Shown here: one piece after another, positions 1 to 9,877 of the stretch
Numbering within the stretch: position 1 is the stretch's first letter
How the letters are laid out: each line of letters begins with the position of its first letter
NCBI GenBank assembly: GCA_019419995.1
Contig: JAHZHZ010000012.1
Location: 1-64,000, forward strand
Direction: 5' to 3'
Source: Clostridiales bacterium
GTDB taxonomy: Bacteria; Bacillota; Clostridia; Christensenellales; Aristaeellaceae
Length of the DNA stretch: 64,000 nucleotides
Notes under the pieces: model-generated
Database searches by the model: none
The model's input: only the letters and a program-made list of their open reading frames with translations
What the model was told of the DNA's origin: nothing
Made by a program: the position numbers and the translations under genes

Positions 1-45
1 ATCGTTTTCAAGGATCGCGCCGCCGCTCTCGCGACAACGTTTGAT

Positions 46-74
46 ATTATAGCAAATACAGTATCACTTGTCAA
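46..74 (-). promoter_or_regulatory. consensus vegetative promoter pointing left, possible rRNA operon promoter
   Basis: On the minus strand there is a perfect TTGACA (74-69), a 17-base spacer and a perfect TATAAT (51-46). Transcription would start near position 39 and leave the window to the left. The short leader holds CTTGAAAAC, a motif common just upstream of 16S rRNA in Clostridia. The promoter is seen directly; the rRNA target is inference because the gene lies outside the window. Confidence 0.75.
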
Positions 75-143
75 CCCCTTTTTTCAACTTTTTTGAAATT
101 ATTTTTTTCCGGCCTCATACCCTTGCAAAAGGAGGGATTGGAT

Positions 144-1295
144 ATGAAAAAAGTGCTAAGCATTCTCTGCCTCATGGGCCTTCTGGCACTACTGCCCACG
201 GCTGTGCTCATTTCCAAAGGATTGCCGGCAGATACCAAAGACTATATAGAAGAAAAATATTCGGGGTGGAATGGTGTGCTGCGTGCCTGGGTATGTAACC
301 GTTGGAGCACAAGCGGCAGTTTCGTGCGCTGGCTAAATTCCTGTGCCGCCGAATTTGAAAAGAGCCACGAAGGCGTATACCTTGAATTCACGCCGGTGAG
401 CGAAGCGACCATAAATTCCATATGGGAAAGCGGAATTCGACCGCCGGAACTGTTATTCTTCTCTCCGGGTATACTGCGCGATACTCAGGGACTATTGCCC
501 ATGGATTCGCCCAATGAGCTGAGGCTTGATCTCTCCTCCTGTGGCAGTGGATATGCTCTTCCCGTAGCCATGGGTGGTTATTTATGGGTATATAATTCGG
601 ATTTGTGCACAGGCATTCCAAATGCAGGCCAGGGCAGCTTAACAGCGTTACCTGATGAAGAAGGCTACAACTATTCCGCTGCCATGACAGCTCTGCTGAG
701 CGACGCATTCGTTCAAGAAGGGAACGGCGAAGAAATTGATGAGCCGGAACGGGAACTGGATTTGGGTTTACCCACCGCCGCTGAAATTGGGGAGAGCGGC
801 GGAATTATTCAAACGGAGGATGCGCTGGATCAGTTTATTCGGGGAGAAATCCCTTTTCTGTGTGTAAGTCAACGAGAGTTGGATCGTTTAACCGAACTGA
901 AAGAAGCTGGCCGGGGCCCAGAGTGGATGTGCATCGGTGGTGGCATATCTGCGTATACGGATCAGCTCCTAATGGTATCACTGGTAAAGCAGGGGGACAT
1001 GGACGGCGCTCAACGAGAAGCATTGGCGACAGAATTTGCCACTTCCCTATGTAGCCAAGAAAATCAACGAAAGCTCAGTGAGATTGGCGCATTCTCAGTA
1101 ACGGGAGAATTGATTTACGATGGTTTCTCTTCCTATGCGCCGTTGGATACCCATCTCAACAGTATAGATCTATTAGTTCCCGCCAGTTTCTCGGATCCCA
1201 GCACCTGCCCCGGAAAGGAACTGCTGCAAGCCCGCTGGGCAGGATCATTAAACAGTACCGATGCGCTGATCCGTCTGGCTGAAAGCTGTGGTTAA
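144..1295 (+). CDS. extracellular solute-binding protein (ABC-type, sugar-like)
   Basis: A protein of about 383 residues with an N-terminal hydrophobic signal or anchor (MKKVLSILCLMGLLALLP) and no clear lipobox cysteine. The rest resembles periplasmic-type binding proteins of carbohydrate ABC transporters: an early stretch on the pattern SFVRWLNSCAAEFEKSHEG, then an alternating alpha/beta body. The start is the ATG at 144, nine bases after GGAGG (131-135). No permease or ATPase gene lies beside it, so substrate and partners are unknown; it may act alone or with distant transporter genes. A TTGATG/TATAAT promoter for the next gene follows it, so it is probably monocistronic. Confidence 0.7.
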   Translation: MKKVLSILCLMGLLALLPTAVLISKGLPADTKDYIEEKYSGWNGVLRAWVCNRWSTSGSFVRWLNSCAAEFEKSHEGVYLEFTPVSEATINSIWESGIRPPELLFFSPGILRDTQGLLPMDSPNELRLDLSSCGSGYALPVAMGGYLWVYNSDLCTGIPNAGQGSLTALPDEEGYNYSAAMTALLSDAFVQEGNGEEIDEPERELDLGLPTAAEIGESGGIIQTEDALDQFIRGEIPFLCVSQRELDRLTELKEAGRGPEWMCIGGGISAYTDQLLMVSLVKQGDMDGAQREALATEFATSLCSQENQRKLSEIGAFSVTGELIYDGFSSYAPLDTHLNSIDLLVPASFSDPSTCPGKELLQARWAGSLNSTDALIRLAESCG

Positions 1296-1399
1296 AGTAC
1301 GTTTTTGCTATGAGAATCCAACACCTATATAAATAGGAAAAAATTACGACGAAAAATGTACAGAAATTGTATAGATTACTTCCTCCATTGGTTTTATCC

Positions 1400-1428
1400 T
1401 TGATGAAAAAGGGGAATGCGTGTATAAT
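1400..1428 (+). promoter_or_regulatory. promoter for the AI-2E/HAD/methyltransferase operon
   Basis: TTGATG (1400-1405), 17-base spacer, TATAAT (1423-1428), about 60 bases before the start codon at 1489. Confidence 0.7.
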
Positions 1429-1488
1429 TAATTTCAGAAAATTTTCCATTTGTACGAAATTCAATCCTCGATAGAACAGGAGGTTGAC

Positions 1489-2700
1489 ATGAAACTACCC
1501 TTTCCCAAGGAACAAAACAATACCATTCGTGGCCGTATCTTTGTGGTCAGCTTTGCCATATTGTTGGGAGCACTGGTCATTTATTTTAATGAATTCTGGG
1601 GCTTCGTTCAAAAATTGGGCAATCTAGCGTCTCCCTTTTTTCTGGGGTTCGCCATTGCCTTTCTTCTGGGACCGCTTCAGCGCAGGCTGGAAGCAGCCCT
1701 GAACTGGCTTATCGCGCGAAAAAAGCCTCATCCTAAAGCTTCGAGATTTTTTTCAGTATTGCTGTCCATTGTTCTCCTGCTTCTACTGGTGTATGTCTTT
1801 ATCAAAATCATGGTGCCACAGCTGATCCGCTCCATTGGCTCTATTTATGTGTATATCACTGATTTTTTAAGGAGCAACAAGGACTGGTTGAATCAACTCA
1901 TGCTCAAATTGGATTTCCTGAGTTTGGATGGTGACGAACTAGTTGTGGCCTGGGAAAACATTGTCTCTAGCCAGATTCAGAATATCACCTTCCTGCTGAA
2001 TAACCTGGTGATGGTGACCAGTAGTATTATCAATTTTCTCTATGAAATGCTGGTGGCGATAATTACTGCCTTCTATATCCTGATGGATAAGGATCACATC
2101 GCTGCACAGATCAAAAAAATCGGCTATTCCATGATGCGGCGAGATCGGATTGAAGACCTGATCTATTGGACTCGGCGGGCCAATCGCATCTTTACGGGCT
2201 TTATCTCCGGAAAAATCGTAGACTCAGCCATCATCGGAGCAATTTGCTATGTGGGCATGTTAATCTTCCGTATGGAATATCCCATGCTCATCAGCATCAT
2301 TATCGGCGTGACTAACATCATTCCCTTCTTCGGGCCTTTCATAGGTTGGGCACCCTGTGCGTTGATTCTCCTGCTGGTCAACCCCATGAGCGCACTGTGG
2401 TTCAGTCTGTTTGTACTATTCTTACAGCAACTGGACGGCAATGTGATCGGCCCCCACATTCTTGGAGACTATGTAGGTGTCTCAGCACTGTCCATTATGA
2501 TTGCCATCGTCATCGGCAGTGGGCTGTTCGGCTTTACGGGCATGGTACTCAGTGTACCGGTTTACGCTCTGGGTTATGCCTTTGTGCGCACCATCGTTTA
2601 TTCCCGACTGAAAAAACGAGGACTTCCGACCAGTACGGATGAATATGTCCACGCTCCGGAAAATCTGGAGCAGAGGGAGGAAACTCATGGGGAAAATTAA
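1489..2700 (+). CDS. AI-2E family transporter (YtvI/PerM-like)
   Basis: Integral membrane protein of 403 residues with about eight hydrophobic segments and a long soluble loop between the third and fourth. The C-terminal half carries the family signature around GVTNIIPFFGPFIG and LDGNVIGPHILG. The family includes the E. coli AI-2 exporter TqsA and Bacillus YtvI, and members also move sodium or other small solutes, so the substrate cannot be assigned. The ATG at 1489 is preceded by AGGAGG at good spacing; an upstream TTG in frame lacks this. First gene of a probable three-gene operon whose members overlap by a few bases. Confidence 0.85.
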   Translation: MKLPFPKEQNNTIRGRIFVVSFAILLGALVIYFNEFWGFVQKLGNLASPFFLGFAIAFLLGPLQRRLEAALNWLIARKKPHPKASRFFSVLLSIVLLLLLVYVFIKIMVPQLIRSIGSIYVYITDFLRSNKDWLNQLMLKLDFLSLDGDELVVAWENIVSSQIQNITFLLNNLVMVTSSIINFLYEMLVAIITAFYILMDKDHIAAQIKKIGYSMMRRDRIEDLIYWTRRANRIFTGFISGKIVDSAIIGAICYVGMLIFRMEYPMLISIIIGVTNIIPFFGPFIGWAPCALILLLVNPMSALWFSLFVLFLQQLDGNVIGPHILGDYVGVSALSIMIAIVIGSGLFGFTGMVLSVPVYALGYAFVRTIVYSRLKKRGLPTSTDEYVHAPENLEQREETHGEN

Positions 2701-3382
2701 AGCCTTGATTCTGGATGCGGGCGGCGTTCTGGTGCGCCCTGTTCACGGCAACTGGAACATTCCCGCACGCTATCGGGAACTGTTGGGGCCTTTCGCTGCG
2801 GACGTACCTTCTCCTCGCTGGCTGGATGCCTGTCGCGCTGAAGCCCATCACATTCGAGAGGATGCAGTCATCCTCCACACAGACGGAGAATATCAAGTGA
2901 GGCTGACCTTTCTTGATCAGGTAGCTAAGCGTATGGGGTGGACGCTTGACAAGCAGGTGTTAGAAGAACTGGCTTGGGATTTTACTTATAATCCTGCTCG
3001 ATACATCTGGTATGAGGACGTGGAAGAAACTCTGGAACAACTGAGCAAGCGGCTGCGGCTAGGTATGTTATCCGATGCCATGCCTTCCTTTAAAGAATTT
3101 TGCCTGATGCGCGGCATTGATCAGTATTTTAAAGAAATGGTCTTTTCCACTGAGATTGGCGCTTGCAAGCCCAGTCCCCTAATGTACGAGGAAATCTGTC
3201 GGCGCATGGAGCTTAGTCCAGAGTCTTGTCTATTTGTGGATGACCGCCCCTGTAACCTCGAAGGAGCGCTTCAGTTTGGCATGGAAGCAATACAAATGTG
3301 TCGAGACGACCTGGCACCATGGGCATCGGAACATGTGTCCAGCCTGACGGAGCTGGCAGATTTTTTGGAGGATAGAATATGA
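2687..3382 (+). CDS. HAD superfamily hydrolase (subfamily IA type)
   Basis: Predicted phosphatase of 231 residues. Motif I appears as LILDAGGVLV near the N-terminus, with the nucleophilic Asp kept and the usual second Asp replaced by Gly, as in YihX-like members. Motif II is in LGMLSDAMPS, the motif III lysine in GACKPSPLMYEE, and motif IV in LFVDDRPCNLEGA. The start at 2687 follows GGGAGG and overlaps the upstream gene by 14 bases, suggesting translational coupling. The substrate is not predictable; small phosphorylated metabolites are typical. Confidence 0.82.
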   Translation: MGKIKALILDAGGVLVRPVHGNWNIPARYRELLGPFAADVPSPRWLDACRAEAHHIREDAVILHTDGEYQVRLTFLDQVAKRMGWTLDKQVLEELAWDFTYNPARYIWYEDVEETLEQLSKRLRLGMLSDAMPSFKEFCLMRGIDQYFKEMVFSTEIGACKPSPLMYEEICRRMELSPESCLFVDDRPCNLEGALQFGMEAIQMCRDDLAPWASEHVSSLTELADFLEDRI

Positions 3383-4704
3383 TTCCCTTTAAACAGGCCT
3401 TCGTGCAGGAAATTCAGGAAATGCTGGGGCAAGAAGCTCCGGCGTTTTTTGCCGCTCTGGAACAGCCTCCGGCGCTGGCCTTGCGCGTAAATCCCACTCG
3501 CAGAGGAGCCCGCGAACTAGCAGCTGAATATATAGATTCCGCCGTTAACTGGGAAGAAAACGGCTACTATCTGCGCCCAGGTAGTCGGCCGGGCGCTTCC
3601 ATCGCTCACGCCGCAGGTGCTTTCTATCTTCAGGAAGCCAGCGCCATGGTGAGCGCAGCGGTTCTGCATGCTTGTCCCGGTGAGCGCATTTTGGATCTGT
3701 GTGCCGCACCGGGAGGCAAAAGTGGTCAGATTGCCGCTGTTCTGGGCAATGATGGGTTGCTAATCTCCAATGAACCGGAACTCAACCGAGCACGGGTATT
3801 AGCTTCCAACCTGGAGCGGCTAGGTGCATCCAATGCTGTAGTAGTGAACGCCTGGCCTCAGGAGCTGGCCTCGCGCTGGCGTAGTTTTTTCGACGCCGTA
3901 CTCTGCGATGCTCCCTGTTCCGGAGAGGGCATGTTTCGCAGAGAACCGGAATCCAGAAAACAGTGGAACGAAAACTCGCCTCGGGGTTGCGCCCGGCGGC
4001 AGGCAGAAATCCTCGATCAGGCTGCAGAGCTGGTACGCCCCGGTGGTCGACTGGTATACTCTACCTGTACCTTCAATACTCTCGAAAACGAGCAAACTTT
4101 GTCAGCTTTTCTCGAACGGCACCCGGACTTTTCCCTGGAGAACTTTTCCCTGAATGGGCTAGGTGACTCAAAAGATGGCATGATTCGCATCTGGCCCCAT
4201 CATCAGCGAGGTGACGGACACTTTGCTGCCCGACTGCGGCGATCCGGGAATACTTCTGCCCCCCATCTACCATCGATAGAAGCAGACCGCCAATGCAAGG
4301 AATTCATCCAGGAACTGGAAAAGATAGTGGGTCCGCTTCCTCTTGAGCTGAAGGAACATCCCATCCGTCTGGGCGATGGTATTTACGTCCTTCCCAAAGG
4401 CTGTCCGGATACCACAGGCATTCGGGTAGTTATGCCAGGAGTAAAATTGATGCGGGTGGGCCGCAATTACGTAGAACCGGAGCATGCTCTGGCCATGTCT
4501 CTGGATCCATGTACTGCATTGCGCCGTATGGAACTGGATGACGCTCAGGCCCGGGCCTATTTGGCAGGAGAAACCCTGCCCACTCAAGTCGAAAAGGGTT
4601 GGACGCTGATGTGCTGGCGGGGACTGGCTTTGGGTTGGAGCAAGGTCTCAGATGGCCAAGCCAAAAATCATCTTCCCAAGGGGCTTCGCCTGAAATTACG
4701 GTAA
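3379..4704 (+). CDS. rRNA cytosine-C5 methyltransferase (NOL1/NOP2/Sun, RsmF-like)
   Basis: SAM-dependent RNA m5C methyltransferase of 441 residues. The SAM-binding motif is LCAAPGGKSGQIA. The two catalytic cysteines are in DAPCSGEGMFRRE and YSTCTFNTLENE. The C-terminal 130 residues match the extra RNA-binding region found in RsmF/YebU-type enzymes. The ATG overlaps the HAD stop codon (ATGA), so the two are translationally coupled. By homology it should methylate 16S rRNA, but RsmB, RsmF and tRNA-targeting relatives cannot be separated with certainty from sequence alone. Confidence 0.88.
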   Translation: MIPFKQAFVQEIQEMLGQEAPAFFAALEQPPALALRVNPTRRGARELAAEYIDSAVNWEENGYYLRPGSRPGASIAHAAGAFYLQEASAMVSAAVLHACPGERILDLCAAPGGKSGQIAAVLGNDGLLISNEPELNRARVLASNLERLGASNAVVVNAWPQELASRWRSFFDAVLCDAPCSGEGMFRREPESRKQWNENSPRGCARRQAEILDQAAELVRPGGRLVYSTCTFNTLENEQTLSAFLERHPDFSLENFSLNGLGDSKDGMIRIWPHHQRGDGHFAARLRRSGNTSAPHLPSIEADRQCKEFIQELEKIVGPLPLELKEHPIRLGDGIYVLPKGCPDTTGIRVVMPGVKLMRVGRNYVEPEHALAMSLDPCTALRRMELDDAQARAYLAGETLPTQVEKGWTLMCWRGLALGWSKVSDGQAKNHLPKGLRLKLR

Positions 4705-4755
4705 ATTTCTATAAACTGTACACTTATAAGCCCATTTCATCTATATGTGAAAACG

Positions 4756-4786
4756 CAGGGCGCGCAGCAAAAAGCTGCGCGCCCTG
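4756..4786. terminator. strong hairpin between convergent genes
   Basis: A 13-base-pair perfect GC-rich stem (4756-4768 with 4774-4786) and a 5-base A loop. The U-tract is poor on the plus side and short (TTTT) on the minus side. It sits between convergent genes and probably serves both. Confidence 0.65.
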
Positions 4787-4843
4787 TAAGCTGTGGATCT
4801 ATAGCACAACACTCATCGTTATTGCAGAAAAAGTTTCTTCTTT

Positions 4844-5572
4844 TTAGCTGTTCTTCTTTATGAAGGCTTCCAGCGTCAAATCCTGTTCCTTAATCTGGCG
4901 GGCCGCCTCAACGCCCACATAGCGATAGTGCCAGGGCTCGTAGCTAATGCCCGTCTCATCCGCCTTGTTGGCAGGATACCGCTGAATGAAACCATAGTCC
5001 TGTGCGTGCTGGCTCAGCCATGCATACTGTGGTGTGCTCTCGAAACCACTGTTGGTTTCGGTGGTCACATCAAAAGCCAAGCCCGTCTGATGCTCGCTGG
5101 CTCCGGGTTCCTGTGCCTTGCCCTCTTCTGTTTGTGCAAAAATTTCTGCCTGACGCTCGTAATCACGATAACCACTGGTAACAATGAAGCCGTTCATATT
5201 ATCCGCCTCGGCTGCGGCAAACATTTTTTCCATAGCCTCGTAACACTCCCGCGTTAGATAGATGTCGCTGCTGGCCAAACGGAAAGAGTGGCGTTGTTCA
5301 TAGAGATTTACCAACCCCTCAGGCACATAGTCGGCATCCAACCGATTTTCATCGTTTACCAGCAATATGGAACCTTTGTAGCGAGTAGACTCCACGCCAA
5401 AGTGCCACCCCAGGCCAAACATACCGCCCATCAGCGCCAAACAGGCTACAGCGGCAATGAAGATCTGAGACCTGCCCGGCCCCCGGCGATGATGCTTTCT
5501 CCGCATCACCGTACTACCCTGACTAGGGCGTTTTTTTGATTCCTGTCGGTTGGAGCGCACTGGTTTCTCCAC
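4844..5572 (-). CDS. membrane-anchored D-alanyl-D-alanine carboxypeptidase (VanY, M15B)
   Basis: Peptidoglycan-trimming zinc carboxypeptidase of 242 residues. A basic cytoplasmic tail of about 30 residues precedes one transmembrane segment (FIAAVACLALMGGMFGLGW), so the enzyme faces outside. The M15 zinc motifs are visible: SGYRDYERQAEIF, then EHQTGLAFDVT (His and Asp ligands) and EPWHYRYVG (catalytic Glu and last His). The start follows GGAGGG. It stands alone under its own promoter. Similar genes are common housekeeping cell-wall genes in Clostridia; there is no VanS/VanR or ligase nearby, so this is not evidence of vancomycin resistance. Confidence 0.9.
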   Translation of the reverse strand: MEKPVRSNRQESKKRPSQGSTVMRRKHHRRGPGRSQIFIAAVACLALMGGMFGLGWHFGVESTRYKGSILLVNDENRLDADYVPEGLVNLYEQRHSFRLASSDIYLTRECYEAMEKMFAAAEADNMNGFIVTSGYRDYERQAEIFAQTEEGKAQEPGASEHQTGLAFDVTTETNSGFESTPQYAWLSQHAQDYGFIQRYPANKADETGISYEPWHYRYVGVEAARQIKEQDLTLEAFIKKNS

Positions 5573-5602
5573 ATTGCATCCCTCCCTGCAGTTTTTGTGT
5601 AC

Positions 5603-5631
5603 ATATCATAGCTTGGAAGGAGCGTTCTGTC
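5603..5631 (-). promoter_or_regulatory. promoter of the VanY-like gene
   Basis: On the minus strand TTGACA (5631-5626), 17-base spacer, TATGAT (5608-5603), about 30 bases upstream of the start codon. Confidence 0.75.
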
Positions 5632-5833
5632 AAGGGTCACACAATCCTCGTTTAGCCAACCACTGTAGATGAAAAATGCCAGTCATTATTTTCTAACTTT
5701 TGGAAGGAACTACATCCATATACATCAAATTCCAGAATAAATAACAGGATAAAGGCAAAGGTACCTACATCTGATCTATATCACACACTTACTTAACTGG
5801 TTTTACCATTTGCCAGCCTATGGAAATTATTTA

Positions 5834-6166
5834 CTAATGAGTATAGTCCAGAATTTTAATACTATCGCCTAAATCTTTTACAATTAATTCCCTCATTTTC
5901 TTCGCAAATGGACACGGATACCCTATGGGCGTCCCTTTCTGGATACAACTTGCAAATGCGATGGAATCCGCCCCTCGCTTCACTAATTCTCTCGCTCTAT
6001 AAACAGCTTTTTTGCCAGGGCATCCTCCACAATTGATAAAACCAACAATTTCAATTTCTCCTTCTATCCCTGCAAATGCTCCCTGCTTTTCTCTGATCAT
6101 ACGAAAATCAGCCGTGCCTGGGCAATAATCTTCCGTTTGCATACACCGTATGATTCCCACTTTCAT
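5834..6166 (-). CDS. CGGC domain-containing small cysteine-rich protein
   Basis: A protein of 110 residues starting MKVGIIRCMQTEDYCPGT and carrying the family-defining INCGGCPGKK, plus further cysteines at FASCIQKG and YPCPF. The CGGC family (found in anaerobes and methanogens) is thought to bind metal or an Fe-S cluster, but no function is established. The start at 6166 is chosen because AGGAGGAA lies just upstream. It is flanked by long intergenic stretches and has no evident operon partner. More AT-rich than its neighbours, so acquisition by transfer is possible. Confidence 0.78.
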   Translation of the reverse strand: MKVGIIRCMQTEDYCPGTADFRMIREKQGAFAGIEGEIEIVGFINCGGCPGKKAVYRARELVKRGADSIAFASCIQKGTPIGYPCPFAKKMRELIVKDLGDSIKILDYTH

Positions 6167-6623
6167 AACCTGTTCCTCCTCCACAATTTATCTATCTCCC
6201 CATAGCTTGAGCTTAGGGATAGTTACCTCTCAAAATGATTATTTTAAATTTATAAATCGCAATCAAGTACTGGAACTGCAATGTTCTCCATCCGCCTTCA
6301 GCGGAGATAACAAGATAATACTGGTCATATTGAGATTGCAACACAATTTTATTAGAACACAATCCATCCATCGTACCGACGAAGAAACCTTTCTCCGGTA
6401 AATCGGCTTCGAAACAAATCCTTATAAATTCTTCCCGAATAATCAGAAACACAAGTCAATATGGTATAAATGCCGATCGAAGCTGCTTTTTGCGATGAAT
6501 GACCAGCTTTTTCACACCATATTTTTCCTTCTTCCGTTTTTTATACAACAGTGAAGCCTTTTTGAGAAAATTATATCACAAAGGAAGAAAATACTCCATG
6601 TATAAATCTGATACTCCAGATAC
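6167..6623. other. AT-rich intergenic stretch without a confident gene
   Basis: About 450 bases between the CGGC gene and the gdhA terminator. A 79-codon minus-strand frame (6452-6213) begins with GTG and has no ribosome binding site; its translation matches nothing I recognise. It could be a remnant. I see no convincing RNA gene here. Confidence 0.4.
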
Positions 6624-6664
6624 AAAAATGGAGCGCGATGAAAATTCACCGCGCTCCATTTTTT
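6624..6664 (-). terminator. gdhA terminator
   Basis: A 14-base-pair perfect stem (6624-6637 with 6650-6663) with a 12-base loop. It ends in a run of T on the minus strand directly after the gdhA stop, and also has T on the plus side. Confidence 0.85.
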
Positions 6665-6670
6665 CAATTA

Positions 6671-8113
<1,443 letters not shown>

Positions 8114-8294
8114 TAGGCTTTTTTGTTATTATTTTGCGCATATTATTTATCATCGCTGCACAATTCATCAATTTATCGAAAGATATCCTCCATTTTTGCA
8201 TAAAATCAATGGCCAAACTTGCAATTCTAGATACATGGGGGACTTCCCTGTCAACCGGCATCCACCTGAAAACTGCAAAAATTTGTTTGCACAC
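8114..8294. other. central part of the gdhA-asnA divergent region
   Basis: The whole divergent gap is 339 bases (8015-8353). Outside the two promoters it is AT-rich with no open frame I can support. Any nitrogen-responsive regulator site would lie here, but I could not identify a known operator. Confidence 0.4.
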
Positions 8295-8323
8295 TTGAAA
8301 TCTTTGCCCTACAAGGCTATAAT
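8295..8323 (+). promoter_or_regulatory. asnA promoter
   Basis: TTGAAA (8295-8300), 17-base spacer, TATAAT (8318-8323), 30 bases before the asnA start. Confidence 0.75.
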
Positions 8324-8353
8324 TCCCCTATAGCATTTCACAAGGAGGACTCC

Positions 8354-9364
8354 ATGAACAAGGTTTACATACCCCAGGGCTACCGTTCGCCCCTAAACGT
8401 CTATGACATGCAAGTGGCCATTGAATTCATCAAGCACAACTTCCAAAAGGAACTGGCTTATTCGTTAAACCTCCGCCGGGTGAGCGCTCCCCTGTTTGTA
8501 CGGGAAACTTCCGGCTTGAACGACAACTTAAATGGTTACGAGCGCCCGGTGTCCTTCGATATTCCCGCAGTGGGCGAGGAAGGCCAGGTGGTGCACTCAC
8601 TGGCCAAGTGGAAGCGCTATGCCCTGAAGAAATACAACTTTCGGGTGGGCAAGGGCCTCTACACCGATATGAACGCCATTCGTCGCGACGAGGCGCTGGA
8701 CAACCTGCACTCGGTCTATGTAGATCAGTGGGACTGGGAAAAGGTTATTCGTCCGGAGGACCGAACTCTGGATACCCTAAAAAATGTGGCAGGTGAAATT
8801 GTAAACTGCATCTGCGACGTCAGCCAGCGGCTGGAGAGGGAATATTCCAGTATCGATGTCCGCCTGGATCGAAACATGAGTGCCATCACCTCTCAGGAGT
8901 TGGAAGATCTGTTTCCTGACATTCCCTCGGGTTCAGATCGGGAAAGCGCCTATCTGGAAAAGCATCATACTGCGCTGATTATGCAGATCGGCGGGAAACT
9001 TCGCTCAGGAAAACCTCATGATGGTCGTGCGCCGGACTATGATGATTGGGAACTCAATGGAGATATCCTTTTCTGGAACGAGGTTCTGGGCCGTGCCTTT
9101 GAGATCTCCTCCATGGGCGTACGCGTAGACGCCCAGTCCCTGCGCCGACAGTTGAAGCTGGCGAATTGTGAGGAGCGCTCCTCATTGCCCTTCCACCGAA
9201 TGCTCCTCAACGATGAGCTGCCCTTGACCATCGGTGGCGGTATCGGCCAAAGCCGCCTGTGTATGCTGATGATTGGCTGTGCCCACATTGGCGAAGTACA
9301 ATCCAGCATTTGGGACGAGGAAACCTGTCGTGCCTGCCAGGAAGCGGGTATCATGCTGCTGTAA
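8354..9364 (+). CDS. asnA: aspartate-ammonia ligase (asparagine synthetase A)
   Basis: Makes asparagine from aspartate, ammonia and ATP using an aminoacyl-tRNA synthetase-like fold. The 336-residue length and the ends are typical: N-terminus MNKVYIPQGYRSPLNVYDMQ, central KWKRYALKKYNF and MNAIRRDE, and the class II motif-3-like GGGIGQSRLCMLM near the C-terminus. An AAGGAGG site precedes the ATG. Single-gene unit with its own promoter, divergent from gdhA. It uses free ammonia rather than glutamine, consistent with growth where ammonia is plentiful, such as the gut. Confidence 0.96.
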   Translation: MNKVYIPQGYRSPLNVYDMQVAIEFIKHNFQKELAYSLNLRRVSAPLFVRETSGLNDNLNGYERPVSFDIPAVGEEGQVVHSLAKWKRYALKKYNFRVGKGLYTDMNAIRRDEALDNLHSVYVDQWDWEKVIRPEDRTLDTLKNVAGEIVNCICDVSQRLEREYSSIDVRLDRNMSAITSQELEDLFPDIPSGSDRESAYLEKHHTALIMQIGGKLRSGKPHDGRAPDYDDWELNGDILFWNEVLGRAFEISSMGVRVDAQSLRRQLKLANCEERSSLPFHRMLLNDELPLTIGGGIGQSRLCMLMIGCAHIGEVQSSIWDEETCRACQEAGIMLL

Positions 9365-9819
9365 TCCGAATCGGCCTTTGTCCGAAAGAGAGGATGCCCT
9401 CTACACGGTGGTGGAGATTGCTTCATCCCGCAAACGCGTAAGTTTTTTCTGTGACCCGATGGCAAATTTACAAGCCCTAATGAATGTGTTTGCGTCGCCC
9501 TGACGGGGGAATATCTTTTGGTCTCTGACAGTGCAAGTCTGTTCGCTGTCACAGGAAGCAAGTTCAATGAAGATAGCAGGCAGGTAATTCCCAACAAAAT
9601 GCGATGCACGAGATTCCCAATTCGTCCTATTCCTGCAAAACTTATGGCATCATGGTGCCGCTTGGTTTGTGGACGGGCACGGACGGGGTAAGTCTGGGCG
9701 CTGAGCTGCCTTTGCGCATCGAGGCGGGCCGCTGCTCCGCCCGTGATAATTTTCCACATGTTTTTTATCCTCCAGGAAAGCAAACTCGGGTGCGGATGGC
9801 CTGTCCGCTGCATGCAAAT
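9365..9819 (+). pseudogene. possible decayed coding remnant between asnA and the M24 peptidase
   Basis: About 450 bases with no intact gene. Two adjacent plus-strand pieces in different frames read like protein: one near 9374-9502 containing REDALYTVVEIASSRK, ending in a stop, then one near 9500-9690 containing LLVSDSASLFAVTGSK. A frameshift between them would join the two. No ribosome binding site or start is evident and I recognise no family. A short inverted repeat lies near 9720-9746. It may equally be non-coding. Confidence 0.25.
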
Positions 9820-9860
9820 AATCCCGGCAAGCGGTATATACGCCGCCTGCCGGGATTTTA
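9820..9860. terminator. bidirectional terminator
   Basis: Inverted repeat AATCCCGGCA ... TGCCGGGATT with inner GCGG/CCGC pairing, followed by TTTTATT on the plus side and by ATTATTT on the minus side. It lies just downstream of the leftward M24 peptidase. Confidence 0.75.
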
Positions 9861-9877
9861 TTCTGGGGAAAATTTTT

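Noticed and set aside
4844..5572. VanY as a vancomycin resistance gene
   Set aside because: No vanA/B ligase, vanH or two-component system nearby; stand-alone VanY-like carboxypeptidases are ordinary wall-maintenance genes.
6213..6452. 79-codon minus-strand frame
   Set aside because: GTG start without a ribosome binding site and unrecognised product; kept only as a note in the gap description.
9037..9813. 258-codon minus-strand frame covering the asnA 3' end and the following gap
   Set aside because: Half of it overlaps asnA on the opposite strand; Arg/Pro/Ser-rich translation with no family match and no ribosome binding site.
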